From contig NZ_CP080519.1 in the NCBI RefSeq assembly GCF_019468465.1, positions 10,840,501-10,904,500 of the forward strand: a DNA stretch of 64,000 nt, read 5' to 3'. Both the position numbers and the translations under genes were made by a program. The notes under the pieces were generated by a model. That model was not told the origin of the DNA, did not search any database, and saw only the letters and a list, made by a program, of their open reading frames with translations. Of the stretch, positions 35,793 to 44,393 are shown in pieces (position 1 is the first letter of the stretch; every line of letters begins with the position of its first letter). Source of the DNA: Amycolatopsis sp. DSM 110486 (GTDB lineage Bacteria > Actinomycetota > Actinomycetes > Mycobacteriales > Pseudonocardiaceae).

Positions 35793-36228
35793 CGGGAATC
35801 CCTTCGAGGCACTCGCGCCGGTGCGGACGGCGCGGCCGGGCGAGCGCCGCTGCGACGGTGCAGCCCGGGTGGTGGGGTGTGACGCGGTGGTGGAACGGGA
35901 GGTCTGGCGCGCCACGCTAAGGACGTGACAGAAACGACGCAACGCGCAGTAGTCGTGTCGACTGATGTCTGTGACGAGGTAACAGCCGACCGCCTTCGAA
36001 TGTGCGTCGTGACACATTCACCACTGGTCGGATCGGGTGTTCACGGGGGTGCCGACGGGTGAGCGCGGGCTGCGCCGGATGGCCGTTCGGACACTCGTCA
36101 CGCCTTGGCTCCGCGCGCCCTGCGCCGCGATGGCGCCGACAGCCCGTATCGTCGCCTGGACGCTCTGCCGCTGGTCACCGAACGGGTGAAAAGAAGGTTT
36201 CCTGCCGAAGCCGGTTACCTTGGCAGTG
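35793..36228. other. Divergent promoter region between IorB-like and ROK genes
   Basis: A 436-bp gap with no coding sequence I can support. It is less GC-rich near 35925-36010 (GTGACAGAAACGACGCAACG, GACTGATGTCTGTGACGAGG), which is where promoters for both genes would be expected. Several GTGACA/TGTGAC half-sites in either orientation occur at about 35925-36015 and could be regulator-binding sites. Confidence 0.45.
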
Positions 36229-37452
36229 ATGACATCGGCACGAGTAGGAAGCGGGCGGCACGTGGTGGGCGCGGGGACTCCGCCGGTCGGCACGCCGGCC
36301 GGGATGCGCAGGATCAACCAGCGGGCGGTGCTCGACCTGCTGCGCCGCGGCGGGCCGGCGACGCGGCCGCAGGTCGCGAAGGACACCGGGCTGTCCAAGC
36401 CGACGGTGAGCCAGGCGCTGCTGGCGCTGGAGGCCGCGGGCCTCGCGCGGGCGACCGGGCACACGTCCACCGGCACCGGCCGTTCCGCCGTGCTCTACGA
36501 AGCCGACCCCACCGCGGGGTACGTGCTGGGCGTGGACATCGGGCGCGAGCACATTCGCGTCGCCGTGTCGGACCTGGGCCGCACGGTGGTCGCGAGGCGC
36601 GACGCCCGCAACACGGCCCGCTCCGGCAGCGCGCTCGTCGCCTCCGTCGGCCGGCTGGCGCGCGAGATCGTGGCCGAGGCCGGGCTGACCGACGCCGACA
36701 TCGTGGTGCGCGTGCTGGGCTCCCCCGGCGTCGCGGACCCGGCGAAGCGCTGCTTCCGGCACGCGCCGAACCTGCCGGGCTGGGGCAAACCCGGCCTGCT
36801 CGACGAGCTGGAGGCCGCGCTGGGCGCCGGCCTGGTCGTGGAGAACGACGCCAACCTCACCGCCGTCGGCGAGTGGGAAAGCGGCGCCGCCCGCGGCGCG
36901 TCCGTGGTGGGCTGCCTCATGATCGGCACCGGCGTCGGCATGGGCCTCATGGTCGACGGCCGCGTCTTCCGCGGCGCGACGGGCGCCGCCGGCGAGATCG
37001 GCTACCTCCCCTACGGCCGCACCCAGTCCGGCGGCGAAGTCCCGGCCCGCGGCCACCTCGAAGAGGCCACCGCCGCCCAGTCCGTGGTCCGCGGCGCACG
37101 CGAACTCGGCCTGGGCACGGCGAAATCGGCCCGCGAGGTCTTCCGCCTGGCCCGCGAGGGCGACGAACTGGCCCAGCGCGCGGTGCGGACGGAAGCCGAC
37201 CGGCTCGCCTACACGGTCGCCTCCGTGGCCGCCGTGGTGGACCCCGAACTCATCGTCCTGGGCGGCGGCATCGGCACCGCCGCCGACCTCCTGCTGGACC
37301 CCATCGACCGCGCCCTGCGCTCCTTCACGCCCCTCGTCCCCACCGTCGTCCAAGGCGAACTGGGCGACGACGGTGTACTGACGGGGGCGATGAGTGTGGG
37401 GTTGCGGGCCGCCGAGGGGTTGGTGTTCGAACGTCGGGTCGGGGCGGCCTGA
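36229..37452 (+). CDS. ROK family transcriptional regulator
   Basis: A 407-residue NagC/XylR-type protein with a winged helix-turn-helix (residues 28-80, AVLDLLRRGGPATRPQVAKD, then SKPTVSQALLALE) fused to an ASKHA sugar-kinase fold (VLGVDIGREHIRVAV, MIGTGVGMGLMVDGRVFRG). The ROK zinc motif (CxCGxxGC) is absent: after GEIGYLPYGRTQSGG the sequence goes directly to GHLEEATAAQSV. Loss of the zinc site is known for some regulators and suggests altered sugar sensing. ATG 36229 has only a weak ribosome site. It is divergent from the IorB-like operon and upstream of the GH65 operon, after two unrelated genes. Confidence 0.85.
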   Translation: MTSARVGSGRHVVGAGTPPVGTPAGMRRINQRAVLDLLRRGGPATRPQVAKDTGLSKPTVSQALLALEAAGLARATGHTSTGTGRSAVLYEADPTAGYVLGVDIGREHIRVAVSDLGRTVVARRDARNTARSGSALVASVGRLAREIVAEAGLTDADIVVRVLGSPGVADPAKRCFRHAPNLPGWGKPGLLDELEAALGAGLVVENDANLTAVGEWESGAARGASVVGCLMIGTGVGMGLMVDGRVFRGATGAAGEIGYLPYGRTQSGGEVPARGHLEEATAAQSVVRGARELGLGTAKSAREVFRLAREGDELAQRAVRTEADRLAYTVASVAAVVDPELIVLGGGIGTAADLLLDPIDRALRSFTPLVPTVVQGELGDDGVLTGAMSVGLRAAEGLVFERRVGAA

Positions 37453-37455
37453 ACC

Positions 37456-37944
37456 TCACTGCGACCCGGCCGCGAGCCGGGACGCCTCGGCCAGTTCGGC
37501 CAAGTGGTGCAGCGAGTTGACAAGGTGGTCAGGGGAGAACGGCGGGAACCGGATACCGCGATCGCGGATGAACTGCGGTACCGCCGCCCAGTCGTAGGTG
37601 AGCGTGACTTCGGTGCCGGACGGACCGAGCGGCGTGAGGTCGTAACGCCAGGTCCAGCCCCCGAACTCCAGCTCGCCGTCTTCTTTCTCCTGCCCGGTGA
37701 ACCAGCCGACGACGCGCGGCGGCTCGAGCACGTGAACCTTGTTGACCACCCGGTAGCCGGTGGCGTAGTACATGTCCATCCGGAACAGCTGCCCCACCTC
37801 GGTGAGCAGCGCCCGGTCGACGGGTTCCCGGACCCAGCCGGTGCCGTCGATCGCGGCGTGGGTCGCCGGGTCCGCCAGGACCGCGAAAACCGTGCCGGCG
37901 GGTACTGCGATGGTCAGGGTGGCACTCACGTTCTTCTCGGCCAT
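37456..37944 (-). CDS. SRPBCC family protein
   Basis: A 162-residue START-like protein with the helix-grip fold. The N-terminus (ATLTIAVPAGTVFAVLADPATH) and GTEVTLTYDWAAVP are typical of polyketide-cyclase/dehydrase-like members, which bind hydrophobic ligands in a cavity. A ligand cannot be assigned. GAGGAG precedes ATG 37944; a further in-frame ATG lies upstream at 37962. It converges with the ROK gene, leaving three bases between stops. Confidence 0.8.
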   Translation of the reverse strand: MAEKNVSATLTIAVPAGTVFAVLADPATHAAIDGTGWVREPVDRALLTEVGQLFRMDMYYATGYRVVNKVHVLEPPRVVGWFTGQEKEDGELEFGGWTWRYDLTPLGPSGTEVTLTYDWAAVPQFIRDRGIRFPPFSPDHLVNSLHHLAELAEASRLAAGSQ

Positions 37945-38115
37945 GACGGGCACGCTCCTCATCAGTTCGTCTCGGGCTTCCTCCCGTGTGAAGCCCTGCG
38001 CACCCACTCGACGAACGCACCGGCGCCGGTTCGACACCGCGGCTGAACATTCCCGCGCGGCCCAGAGCTCGGCCGCGGTGGTCGGCGGGCGGCCGGGGTG
38101 GAATCATCGGGCGTT

Positions 38116-38490
38116 GTGAGCATCGAGCCCGACCGGCGTCTGATCGACCCGGAGCGCGTGGCCGCCGCTGTCGCCGGGTTGGGGGACAGGGCGGTCATCG
38201 AAGAGTGGGCCGGGCGGTTCGCCGTGGTGGCCGATCCGTCGCGGCTGGCGTTGCTCGTGTCGATCCACTACGCGCGCGAGATCAGCGTCACCGACCTCGC
38301 GGCGGCCACGGGCATGACGGACACCGCCGTTTCGCAGGCGCTGCGGCTGCTGCGAGCCCACGGATTCGTGACCGCGCACCGCGACGGGCGTGTGGTGCGG
38401 TACCGGCTGGCGGACGCGACCGTGCACGAGCTGATCCACCGCGTGCGCCCCCACGACACGGGTGCCGCGGAAGCGAGTCCGGACCGGTAG
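38116..38490 (+). CDS. ArsR/SmtB family regulator
   Basis: A 124-residue winged-helix repressor. The DNA-recognition part is EISVTDLAAATGMTDTAVSQ, then ALRLLRAHGFVTAHRDGRVVRY for the wing. The C-terminal helix ADATVHELIHRVRPHDTG has an Asp and three His residues, reminiscent of the alpha-5 metal site of nickel/zinc sensors such as NmtR and CzrA, but the spacing is not an exact match. GTG 38116 was preferred; GTG 38098 is in frame. It is upstream of the sugar phosphorylase operon by 10 bp, perhaps in the same transcript. Confidence 0.8.
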   Translation: MSIEPDRRLIDPERVAAAVAGLGDRAVIEEWAGRFAVVADPSRLALLVSIHYAREISVTDLAAATGMTDTAVSQALRLLRAHGFVTAHRDGRVVRYRLADATVHELIHRVRPHDTGAAEASPDR

Positions 38491-38500
38491 GTTTGCGCTC

Positions 38501-39232
38501 ATGATCGGACTGCCGGACACCATCACCGCCTGTCTGTTCGACCTCGACGGCGTGCTGACCGGAACGGCCGTGCTCCACCGTGAAGCGTGGAAACGGACGT
38601 TCGACGAGTTTCTTCGCGGCCGGGACGGCGACACGTTCCGGGAGTTCACCGACCACGACTACGCGGCCTTCGTCGACGGCCGCCCGCGCGCCGACGGCGT
38701 GCGCGAGTTCCTGCGCTCCCGCGACATCCGGCTGCCCGAAGGCTCCCCCGACGACGGTGTGAACGAGCCGACCGTGAACGGCGTCGGCAACCGCAAGAAC
38801 GAGCTGGTCCTGAAGATCATCGAAGAACGCGGCGTGAACCCCTACCCCGGGTCCGTGCGCTACCTCGAAGAGGCGAAGGCGGCCGGCCTGCGCATCGCCG
38901 TGGTGACGTCGTCGGCCAACGGCGCGAAGGTGCTCGAAGCCGCGGACCTCACGAAGTTCGTCGAGGCCCGGATCGACGGACTGGTCATCCGGCGCGACAA
39001 CCTCAAGGGCAAGCCCGCCCCCGACTCCTTCCTCGCCGGCGCGAAGGCGCTCGGTGTCGAGCCTGCGCACGCGGCCGTGTTCGAGGACGCGCTCTCGGGC
39101 GTGCAGGCCGGGAGCGCCGGCCACTTCGGATACGTGGTGGGCGTGAACCGCGCCGACCAGGCCGCCGAACTGAAAGCCCACGGCGCCGACGTCGTGGTCG
39201 ACGACCTCGCCGAACTCCTGGAGAAGGCATGA
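38501..39232 (+). CDS. pgmB: Beta-phosphoglucomutase family HAD hydrolase
   Basis: A 243-residue HAD enzyme. The nucleophile aspartates are in CLFDLDGVLT, the second motif is VVTSSANG, a lysine lies in GKPAPDSFL, and the metal aspartates are in VFEDALSGVQAG. The cap domain places it with beta-phosphoglucomutase rather than simple phosphatases. It should convert beta-glucose-1-phosphate to glucose-6-phosphate. This role is strongly supported by the overlapping (ATGA) downstream GH65 phosphorylase, which releases beta-glucose-1-phosphate. Confidence 0.9.
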   Translation: MIGLPDTITACLFDLDGVLTGTAVLHREAWKRTFDEFLRGRDGDTFREFTDHDYAAFVDGRPRADGVREFLRSRDIRLPEGSPDDGVNEPTVNGVGNRKNELVLKIIEERGVNPYPGSVRYLEEAKAAGLRIAVVTSSANGAKVLEAADLTKFVEARIDGLVIRRDNLKGKPAPDSFLAGAKALGVEPAHAAVFEDALSGVQAGSAGHFGYVVGVNRADQAAELKAHGADVVVDDLAELLEKA

Positions 39233-41610
39233 CCGAAACGCCGTTCGGCTACGAGTGCTCGCCGTGGGAGCTGCGCTGGCGCGGCCTCGACGTCGACGCG
39301 CTGCAGCGCACGGAATCGGCGTTCGCGCTGTCCAACGGCCACATCGGCTTGCGCGGCACGCTCGAGGAAGCCGAGCCGCGCGGACTGCCCGGCACGTACC
39401 TCAACGGCTTCTACGAGCAGCACGAACTGCCCTACGCCGAAGGCGGCTACGGCTACCCCGAGGAGGGGCAGACCGTAGTCAACGTGACCGACGGCAAGAT
39501 CCTCCGGCTGCTGGTGGAGGACGAGCCGCTCGACATGCGCTACGGCACGGCGCTGGAGCACGACCGCGTGCTCGACTTCCGCAGCGGCACCCTGACCCGC
39601 TCCACCGAGTGGTCCTCCCCCACCGGCCGCCGCGTGCGCGTGAAGACCGAGCGGCTCGTGTCGTTCACGCAGCGCGCGATCGCGGCGATCCGTTACGAGG
39701 TGGAGCCGCTCGACGAGGACCTGCAGCTCGTGGTCCAGTCCGACCTGCTGGCCAACGAGCCGATCGAGTCCGACGCCCGCGACCCACGCGTCGCCGCCGC
39801 TCTCGACACGCCGCTGGTGTCGCAGTTCAACCGCGCGGCGAACTACCAGGCCGTGCTCGTGCACCAGACGCGCAACTCCGGCCTGCGCATGGCCGCCGCG
39901 ATGGACCACAAGATCGAGGTCGACGACGGCATCCACACTCGCATCCACAGCGAGGACGACCTCGCGCGGCTCACGGTCGCCGTCGACGTCCCGAAGGGCG
40001 GGCGCCTGCGGATCACGAAGTTCCTCGCCTACGGCTGGTCCGCGCAGCGGTCCGTGCCCGCGCTGCGCGCGCAGGTCGAGGCCGCGCTCGCCGGCGCGCG
40101 GCAGACGGGGTGGAAGGGGCTGATCAGCGAGCAGCGCCAGTACCTCGACGACTTCTGGGCGACCTCGGACATCGAGATCGACGGCGACCCCGAGCTTCAG
40201 CAAGCCGTGCGGTTCGCGCTGTTCCACCTGCTGCAGGCCGGGGCCCGTGGCGAGCAGCGCGCGATCGCCGGCAAAGGCCTGACCGGTCCCGGATACGACG
40301 GACACGCGTTCTGGGACACCGAGACCTTCGTGCTGCCCGTGCTCACCTACACGATCCCGGGCGCGGCTAGGGATGCGCTCAGCTGGCGGCACTCCACAAT
40401 GGACAAGGCCAAAGAACGCGCGAAGCAGCTCGGCCTGAGCGGCGCGGCGTTCCCGTGGCGGTCCATCACCGGCGCCGAGTGCTCGGCGTACTGGCCCGCG
40501 GGCACCGCGGCGTTCCACGTGAGTGCCGACATCGCCGACGCCGTGCAGCGCTACCTCAACGCGACCGGCGACGAGGAGTTCGAAAGCGGCTGTGGCGCCG
40601 AACTCCTGGTGGAAACCGCGCGGCTGTGGGCTTCGCTCGGGCACTTCGACCGCCACGGGCACTTCCGCATCGACGGCGTGACCGGCCCGGACGAGTACTC
40701 GGCGGTGGCGGACAACAACGTCTACACCAACCTGATGGCGCGACGGAACCTCCTCGCCGCGGCGCAGGTGTGCGAGAAGTACCCCGACGTCGTGCAGCAG
40801 TTCGAAGTGGACATCGCGGAGATCGACAGCTGGCGCTCCGCGGCCGAGGCGATGTTCCTGCCCTACAACCAGGAACTCGGCGTGCACCCGCAGTCGGAGG
40901 GCTTCCTGGAGCACGACGAGTGGGACTACAAGGGGACCGACCCGGCGTTCTACCCGCTGCTGCTGAACTACCCGTACTTCGACCTGTACCGCAAGCAGGT
41001 CGTGAAGCAGGCCGATCTCGTACTGGCGCTGCACGTGTGCGGCGACTCGTTCAGCCCCGAGGAGAAGGCCCGCGACTTCGCCTACTACGAGGCCCGCACG
41101 GTGCGCGACTCGTCGCTCTCGGCCGGCACGCAGGCCGTGATCGCGGCCGAGGTGGGCCACCTGGACCTCGCGTACGACTACCTGGCCGAGGCCGCGCTGA
41201 CCGACCTGCACGACGTGCACAACAACGTGCGCAACGGCCTGCACATGGCCTCGCTCGCCGGCGCCTGGCAGGGCACCGTCGCGGGCTTCGGCGGCCTGCG
41301 CGACCACGGCGGGCAGCTCTCGTTCGCCCCGCGCCTGCCCCGCCAACTCGGCGGCATCACCTTCCGCCTGGCCTTCCGCGGCACGCGCTTCCAGGTCGCC
41401 ATCCGCCCCGGCGAGGCCAGCTACCACGTCCTCGAGGGCGAGCCCCTGGAACTCGTCCACCACGGCGAGCGCTTCACGGTCACCACGGACCCCGTGACGC
41501 TCCCCATCGCGGACGTCGACCCTGGCGACCCGCCGCTCCAGCCCTACGGCCGCGCACCCCAACGCCGGGACGGGTCGAAGCTGCGCCAGTTCGTGTCCCC
41601 GGAGGCCTGA
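39229..41610 (+). CDS. Glycoside hydrolase family 65 disaccharide phosphorylase
   Basis: A 793-residue GH65 enzyme. The N-terminal beta-sandwich starts at ALSNGHIGLRGTLEE. The (alpha/alpha)6 barrel has FWDTETFVLPVLTYT and the general acid near Glu489 (VTGPDEYSAVADNNVYTN). The phosphate-binding segment lies near RDSSLSAGTQAVIAAEVGH, and a C-terminal beta-jelly roll follows. It would cleave maltose, trehalose, kojibiose or nigerose with phosphate to give beta-glucose-1-phosphate and glucose; which one is not evident. It shares a four-base overlap with pgmB, so both are made together. It is intracellular, with no signal peptide. A hairpin follows the stop. Confidence 0.92.
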   Translation: MTETPFGYECSPWELRWRGLDVDALQRTESAFALSNGHIGLRGTLEEAEPRGLPGTYLNGFYEQHELPYAEGGYGYPEEGQTVVNVTDGKILRLLVEDEPLDMRYGTALEHDRVLDFRSGTLTRSTEWSSPTGRRVRVKTERLVSFTQRAIAAIRYEVEPLDEDLQLVVQSDLLANEPIESDARDPRVAAALDTPLVSQFNRAANYQAVLVHQTRNSGLRMAAAMDHKIEVDDGIHTRIHSEDDLARLTVAVDVPKGGRLRITKFLAYGWSAQRSVPALRAQVEAALAGARQTGWKGLISEQRQYLDDFWATSDIEIDGDPELQQAVRFALFHLLQAGARGEQRAIAGKGLTGPGYDGHAFWDTETFVLPVLTYTIPGAARDALSWRHSTMDKAKERAKQLGLSGAAFPWRSITGAECSAYWPAGTAAFHVSADIADAVQRYLNATGDEEFESGCGAELLVETARLWASLGHFDRHGHFRIDGVTGPDEYSAVADNNVYTNLMARRNLLAAAQVCEKYPDVVQQFEVDIAEIDSWRSAAEAMFLPYNQELGVHPQSEGFLEHDEWDYKGTDPAFYPLLLNYPYFDLYRKQVVKQADLVLALHVCGDSFSPEEKARDFAYYEARTVRDSSLSAGTQAVIAAEVGHLDLAYDYLAEAALTDLHDVHNNVRNGLHMASLAGAWQGTVAGFGGLRDHGGQLSFAPRLPRQLGGITFRLAFRGTRFQVAIRPGEASYHVLEGEPLELVHHGERFTVTTDPVTLPIADVDPGDPPLQPYGRAPQRRDGSKLRQFVSPEA

Positions 41611-41619
41611 GTTTCCCCG

Positions 41620-41648
41620 GCCCCGCGGGCGCTCAGGCTCCGCGGGGC
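41620..41648 (+). terminator. Hairpin after the GH65 gene
   Basis: A perfect 9-bp stem (GCCCCGCGG with CCGCGGGGC) and an 11-nt loop lie 10 bases past the GH65 stop, followed by CTCTACC rather than a T-run. This is typical of actinomycete terminators. Confidence 0.5.
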
Positions 41649-41713
41649 TCTACCACCACCACACCTGCGCCTGCAGCCACCCCGAATCCGCCGGCCGCAC
41701 CACAAACCGACGT

Positions 41714-41890
41714 TCAGGCGTCCTCAGCGTCTTCGGTGCCCGGTGGCGGCTCCACTTCCTCCGTATGGCTCGGCGTCAGATCCGGCCCCGGAGCCGTGGG
41801 CACCTCGGAGCGCACACGGCTGGGGTCGGGCAGCGTCAGGTCGTCTTCGCCGTCCTCGGAGCGGTCGCGCGGGAAGAGCTCACGTGTCAT
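41714..41890 (-). CDS. Small acidic hypothetical protein
   Basis: A 58-residue frame from ATG 41890 to TGA 41714. The peptide begins MTRELFPRDRSEDGEDDLTL and ends with a Glu/Asp/Pro-rich tail (EEVEPPPGTEDAED). It has about a third acidic residues, no cysteine and no hydrophobic core, so it is probably disordered. The sequence is free of the Arg/Cys bias seen in out-of-frame translations here, which supports real coding. It is on the same strand as and downstream of the Ppx/GppA gene, 42 bp away. Function unknown. Confidence 0.55.
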   Translation of the reverse strand: MTRELFPRDRSEDGEDDLTLPDPSRVRSEVPTAPGPDLTPSHTEEVEPPPGTEDAEDA

Positions 41891-41932
41891 GGGTCCGGGA
41901 TACCTCGTTTCGGCCTGGTCGCACCAGGGGTG

Positions 41933-42895
41933 TCACGCGGCTGGACGCGAACCCGTGCTGTCCGGCGTTGTGGCGAGCGCGTCGAGCAGGGTGAGCAGGA
42001 GGCCGTCGCGGGTGGACCACGGGCAGATGGCCATGCGGCCGCCCGCGATGGTGAGCAGGGCTTCGGCCACGACGGCGCCGCCGAGGGCCTGCTGGGCGCG
42101 CTGGCGCGAAATGCCGGGCAGTTCGGCGCGTTTCGCCGACGGCATGGCGGCCAGGCGCGGGATCCAGACGCGCAGGTCGTCGAGGTGCAGCTCGCGGTCC
42201 TTGCCGGGGCGGTCGCCCGCGAGGCGGGCCAGCTGGCGCAGCACCTTCGAGCAGCCAACCACGCGGTGGTCGGCGAGGTGCTCCGTCGCGTCGCCCAGGG
42301 CGCCGGACACCTCCTCCAGCACGTGCTCACGCAGCGCGCGGACCCGCTTGGACCGCACCGGCGGCTCGGCGGGAAACCAGTCGCGCGTGACCGAGCGGGC
42401 ACCCAGCGGCAGCGAACGGGCGAACTCGGCCTGCGAACCGCCGCCGGCCGACAGCTCCACCGTGCCGCCGCCGATGTCGAGCACCAGCAGCGGGCCCGCG
42501 GACGCGCCGTACCAGCGCCGCGCGCCTACGTAGGTCAGCTCGGCCTCGCGCCGGCCGGAGAGGAACTGTAGCTCCACGCCGGTGTCGCGGCGGACGCGGC
42601 GCACCACCTCGGTGGCGTTGGCCGCGTCGCGGATCGAAGACGTCGCCAGCGGGAACACGTCGCGTACGCCGTGTTCCTTCGCCACGGCCACCCCGTCGGC
42701 CACCGCCGCGGAGATGGCGGCGATCCCGCGCGGGCTCAGCCGGCAGTCGTCGTCGAGCTCACGGTCGAGGCGCAGCCGAGTCTGGTGGCTCAAGGCCGGC
42801 TCCAGCGGCGTACCCCCGGGCTCGAGGACGACAAGGCGGGCGCTGAACGAACCCACGTCCAGCACTCCTGCAGCCGGCCCCGCTACTCTGCGCAC
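41933..42895 (-). CDS. Ppx/GppA family exopolyphosphatase-like protein
   Basis: A 320-residue member of the ASKHA-fold Ppx/GppA family. Phosphate-binding motif 1 is VLDVGSFSARLVV, the middle motif is ATSSIRDAANA and the second phosphate loop is LVLDIGGGTVELS. The canonical catalytic glutamate region corresponds to LSGRREAELTYVGA. It removes terminal phosphates from polyphosphate or pppGpp. It has the single-module length (about 300 residues) of actinobacterial Ppx proteins, which often favour short-chain polyphosphate. GTG 42895 fits the conserved start. Confidence 0.88.
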   Translation of the reverse strand: MRRVAGPAAGVLDVGSFSARLVVLEPGGTPLEPALSHQTRLRLDRELDDDCRLSPRGIAAISAAVADGVAVAKEHGVRDVFPLATSSIRDAANATEVVRRVRRDTGVELQFLSGRREAELTYVGARRWYGASAGPLLVLDIGGGTVELSAGGGSQAEFARSLPLGARSVTRDWFPAEPPVRSKRVRALREHVLEEVSGALGDATEHLADHRVVGCSKVLRQLARLAGDRPGKDRELHLDDLRVWIPRLAAMPSAKRAELPGISRQRAQQALGGAVVAEALLTIAGGRMAICPWSTRDGLLLTLLDALATTPDSTGSRPAA

Positions 42896-43105
42896 AGTCA
42901 GGCCTACCTCGCTTTCGCCTTCGCCGTCGTGTTCCCCCGGAAGACCGTTCTTACACCCGAAGTGACCCACCAGCGGCAGATTTACGGTTTTCCACCACAG
43001 CCGCGGGCCCGAGGTGCGACTTCTTCACACCTTCCGATTACGACATGATAAACCGAACGCCTGAGCGAACCAGATTCGTCCCGCTCACCGGCGCGTCGGC
43101 GCAGG

Positions 43106-44146
43106 TCAGCCGATGATCTCCCGCAGCTTCGCCACCGCGTCGACCCGGGCCTCGCGACCGGGCTGCAGTGGACTGACCACGAGCGTGGTCACCCCCGCTT
43201 CCTTGAAAGCCGCCACCCGTTCCTTGACGTACGACGCGGGGCCCACAAGCGAGATCGCGCGCAGCAATTCCAGTGGCACGGCGGCCGCGGCTGCGTCCTT
43301 CTTGCCGTCCAGGTAGAGGTCCTGGATCTCCTTCGCCTCGGCCTCGAAGCCGTAGCGCTGGGCGAGGGTGTTGTAGAAGTTCTTGCCGCGCGCGCCCATC
43401 CCGCCGATGTAGAGCGCCAGGTGCGGCCGGATCTGGTCGAGCAGGTGCTCCACGTCGTCGCCGATCGCGAGCGCCGGGCCCGCGAACACGTCCAGCTCGC
43501 CCAGCGCCGGGTCGCGCTTGGCCTTGCCCTCGGCCAGCGCCTCGCCCCACACGTCGTTCGCCTTCTCCGGGTGGAAGAAGATCGGCTCCCAGCCCTCGGC
43601 GAGCTCCGCGGTCAACGCGACGTTCTTCGGCCCCAGCGCCGCGAGCAGGATCGGGATCCGCTCGCGCACCGGGTGGTTGATCAGCTTCAGCGGCTTGCCC
43701 AGCCCCGTGCCCTGCTCCGGTGGCAGCGGGATCGGGTAGTGCTTGCCCTCGTGCATGACTCGCTCGCGCCGCCACACCTGCCGGCAGATCTCCACGATCT
43801 CGCGCGTGCGGGCCAGCGGCGCGTCGTACTTCACGCCGTGGAACCCCTCGATCACCTGCGGGCCCGACGCGCCCAGCCCGAGCGTGAACCGGCCGCCGGA
43901 CACGAAGTCCAGGCCCGCCGCCGTCATCGCGGTGAGGCTCGGCGTGCGCGTGTAGATCTGGAAGATCCCCGACGCCAGCTGCACGCGCTCGGTCTTCGCC
44001 GCGAGGTACCCCAGCTGGCTCACCGCGTCGAAGCTGTAGGCCTCCGGGACGAAGGCGATGTCGAGCCCGACCTTCTCCAGCTCGACGATGTCCGCCACGC
44101 TGTCGGCGAACCCGCCGGAGTAGTTGATGCCCGTCCCGATCCTCAT
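43106..44146 (-). CDS. F420-dependent LLM class oxidoreductase
   Basis: A 346-residue luciferase-like TIM-barrel protein. It has FVPEAYSFDAVSQLGYLAAK, ASGIFQIYTRTPSLTAMTAAGL, FTLGLGASGPQVIEGFHG and GWEPIFFHPEKA. These are blocks of the F420-binding LLM group abundant in mycolata and Pseudonocardiaceae. It probably oxidises or reduces a small organic substrate with F420. GAGGGAG precedes ATG 44146. A perfect palindrome 38 bp upstream suggests repression by a TetR-like regulator. Confidence 0.85.
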   Translation of the reverse strand: MRIGTGINYSGGFADSVADIVELEKVGLDIAFVPEAYSFDAVSQLGYLAAKTERVQLASGIFQIYTRTPSLTAMTAAGLDFVSGGRFTLGLGASGPQVIEGFHGVKYDAPLARTREIVEICRQVWRRERVMHEGKHYPIPLPPEQGTGLGKPLKLINHPVRERIPILLAALGPKNVALTAELAEGWEPIFFHPEKANDVWGEALAEGKAKRDPALGELDVFAGPALAIGDDVEHLLDQIRPHLALYIGGMGARGKNFYNTLAQRYGFEAEAKEIQDLYLDGKKDAAAAAVPLELLRAISLVGPASYVKERVAAFKEAGVTTLVVSPLQPGREARVDAVAKLREIIG

Positions 44147-44184
44147 CGTGCTCCCTCGTTCCCACGGCCCGGCGCACCAGCCTG

Positions 44185-44202
44185 GCTAAGCGTGCGCTTA
44201 GC
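44185..44202. promoter_or_regulatory. Palindromic operator upstream of the LLM gene
   Basis: Perfect 18-bp palindrome GCTAAGCG-TG-CGCTTAGC located 38 bp upstream of the LLM oxidoreductase start. TetR-family repressors commonly bind such TAAGCG/CGCTTA dyads. A degraded version (CTGAGAG-TG-CGCTTGGC) occurs at about 47113-47129. Confidence 0.6.
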
Positions 44203-44250
44203 CTAGCGGGGCACGACCCCGCGCGGCCACCTCCCCGAAGCCGGTCCGGC
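44203..44250. repeat. Remnant copy of the fahA 3' end (copy A)
   Basis: Forty-eight bases match the last codons of the intact fumarylacetoacetase gene (49438-49484) with one inserted C and two substitutions. Read on the minus strand it encodes GFGEVA and then loses frame before the stop. It abuts the LLM operator. It marks the left edge of the 44.2-49.4 kb region. Confidence 0.8.
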
Positions 44251-44393
44251 GCAGGAGATAGCGGTCTCCGCGACGTCGAGCCTGGACTCTGCGCCCTCCG
44301 GCCCGAATCGCCAGGCGGTGGTCGGAGGTCACGCACGCGACCGATGCGCAACGGCGGACCGCCTGCTCGCGGAAGGCACGCGAGGCACGGCTC

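Noticed and set aside
38098..38115. Upstream GTG as the start of the ArsR-type regulator
   Set aside because: The six extra codons add nothing conserved; GTG 38116 is preferred though the choice is not certain.
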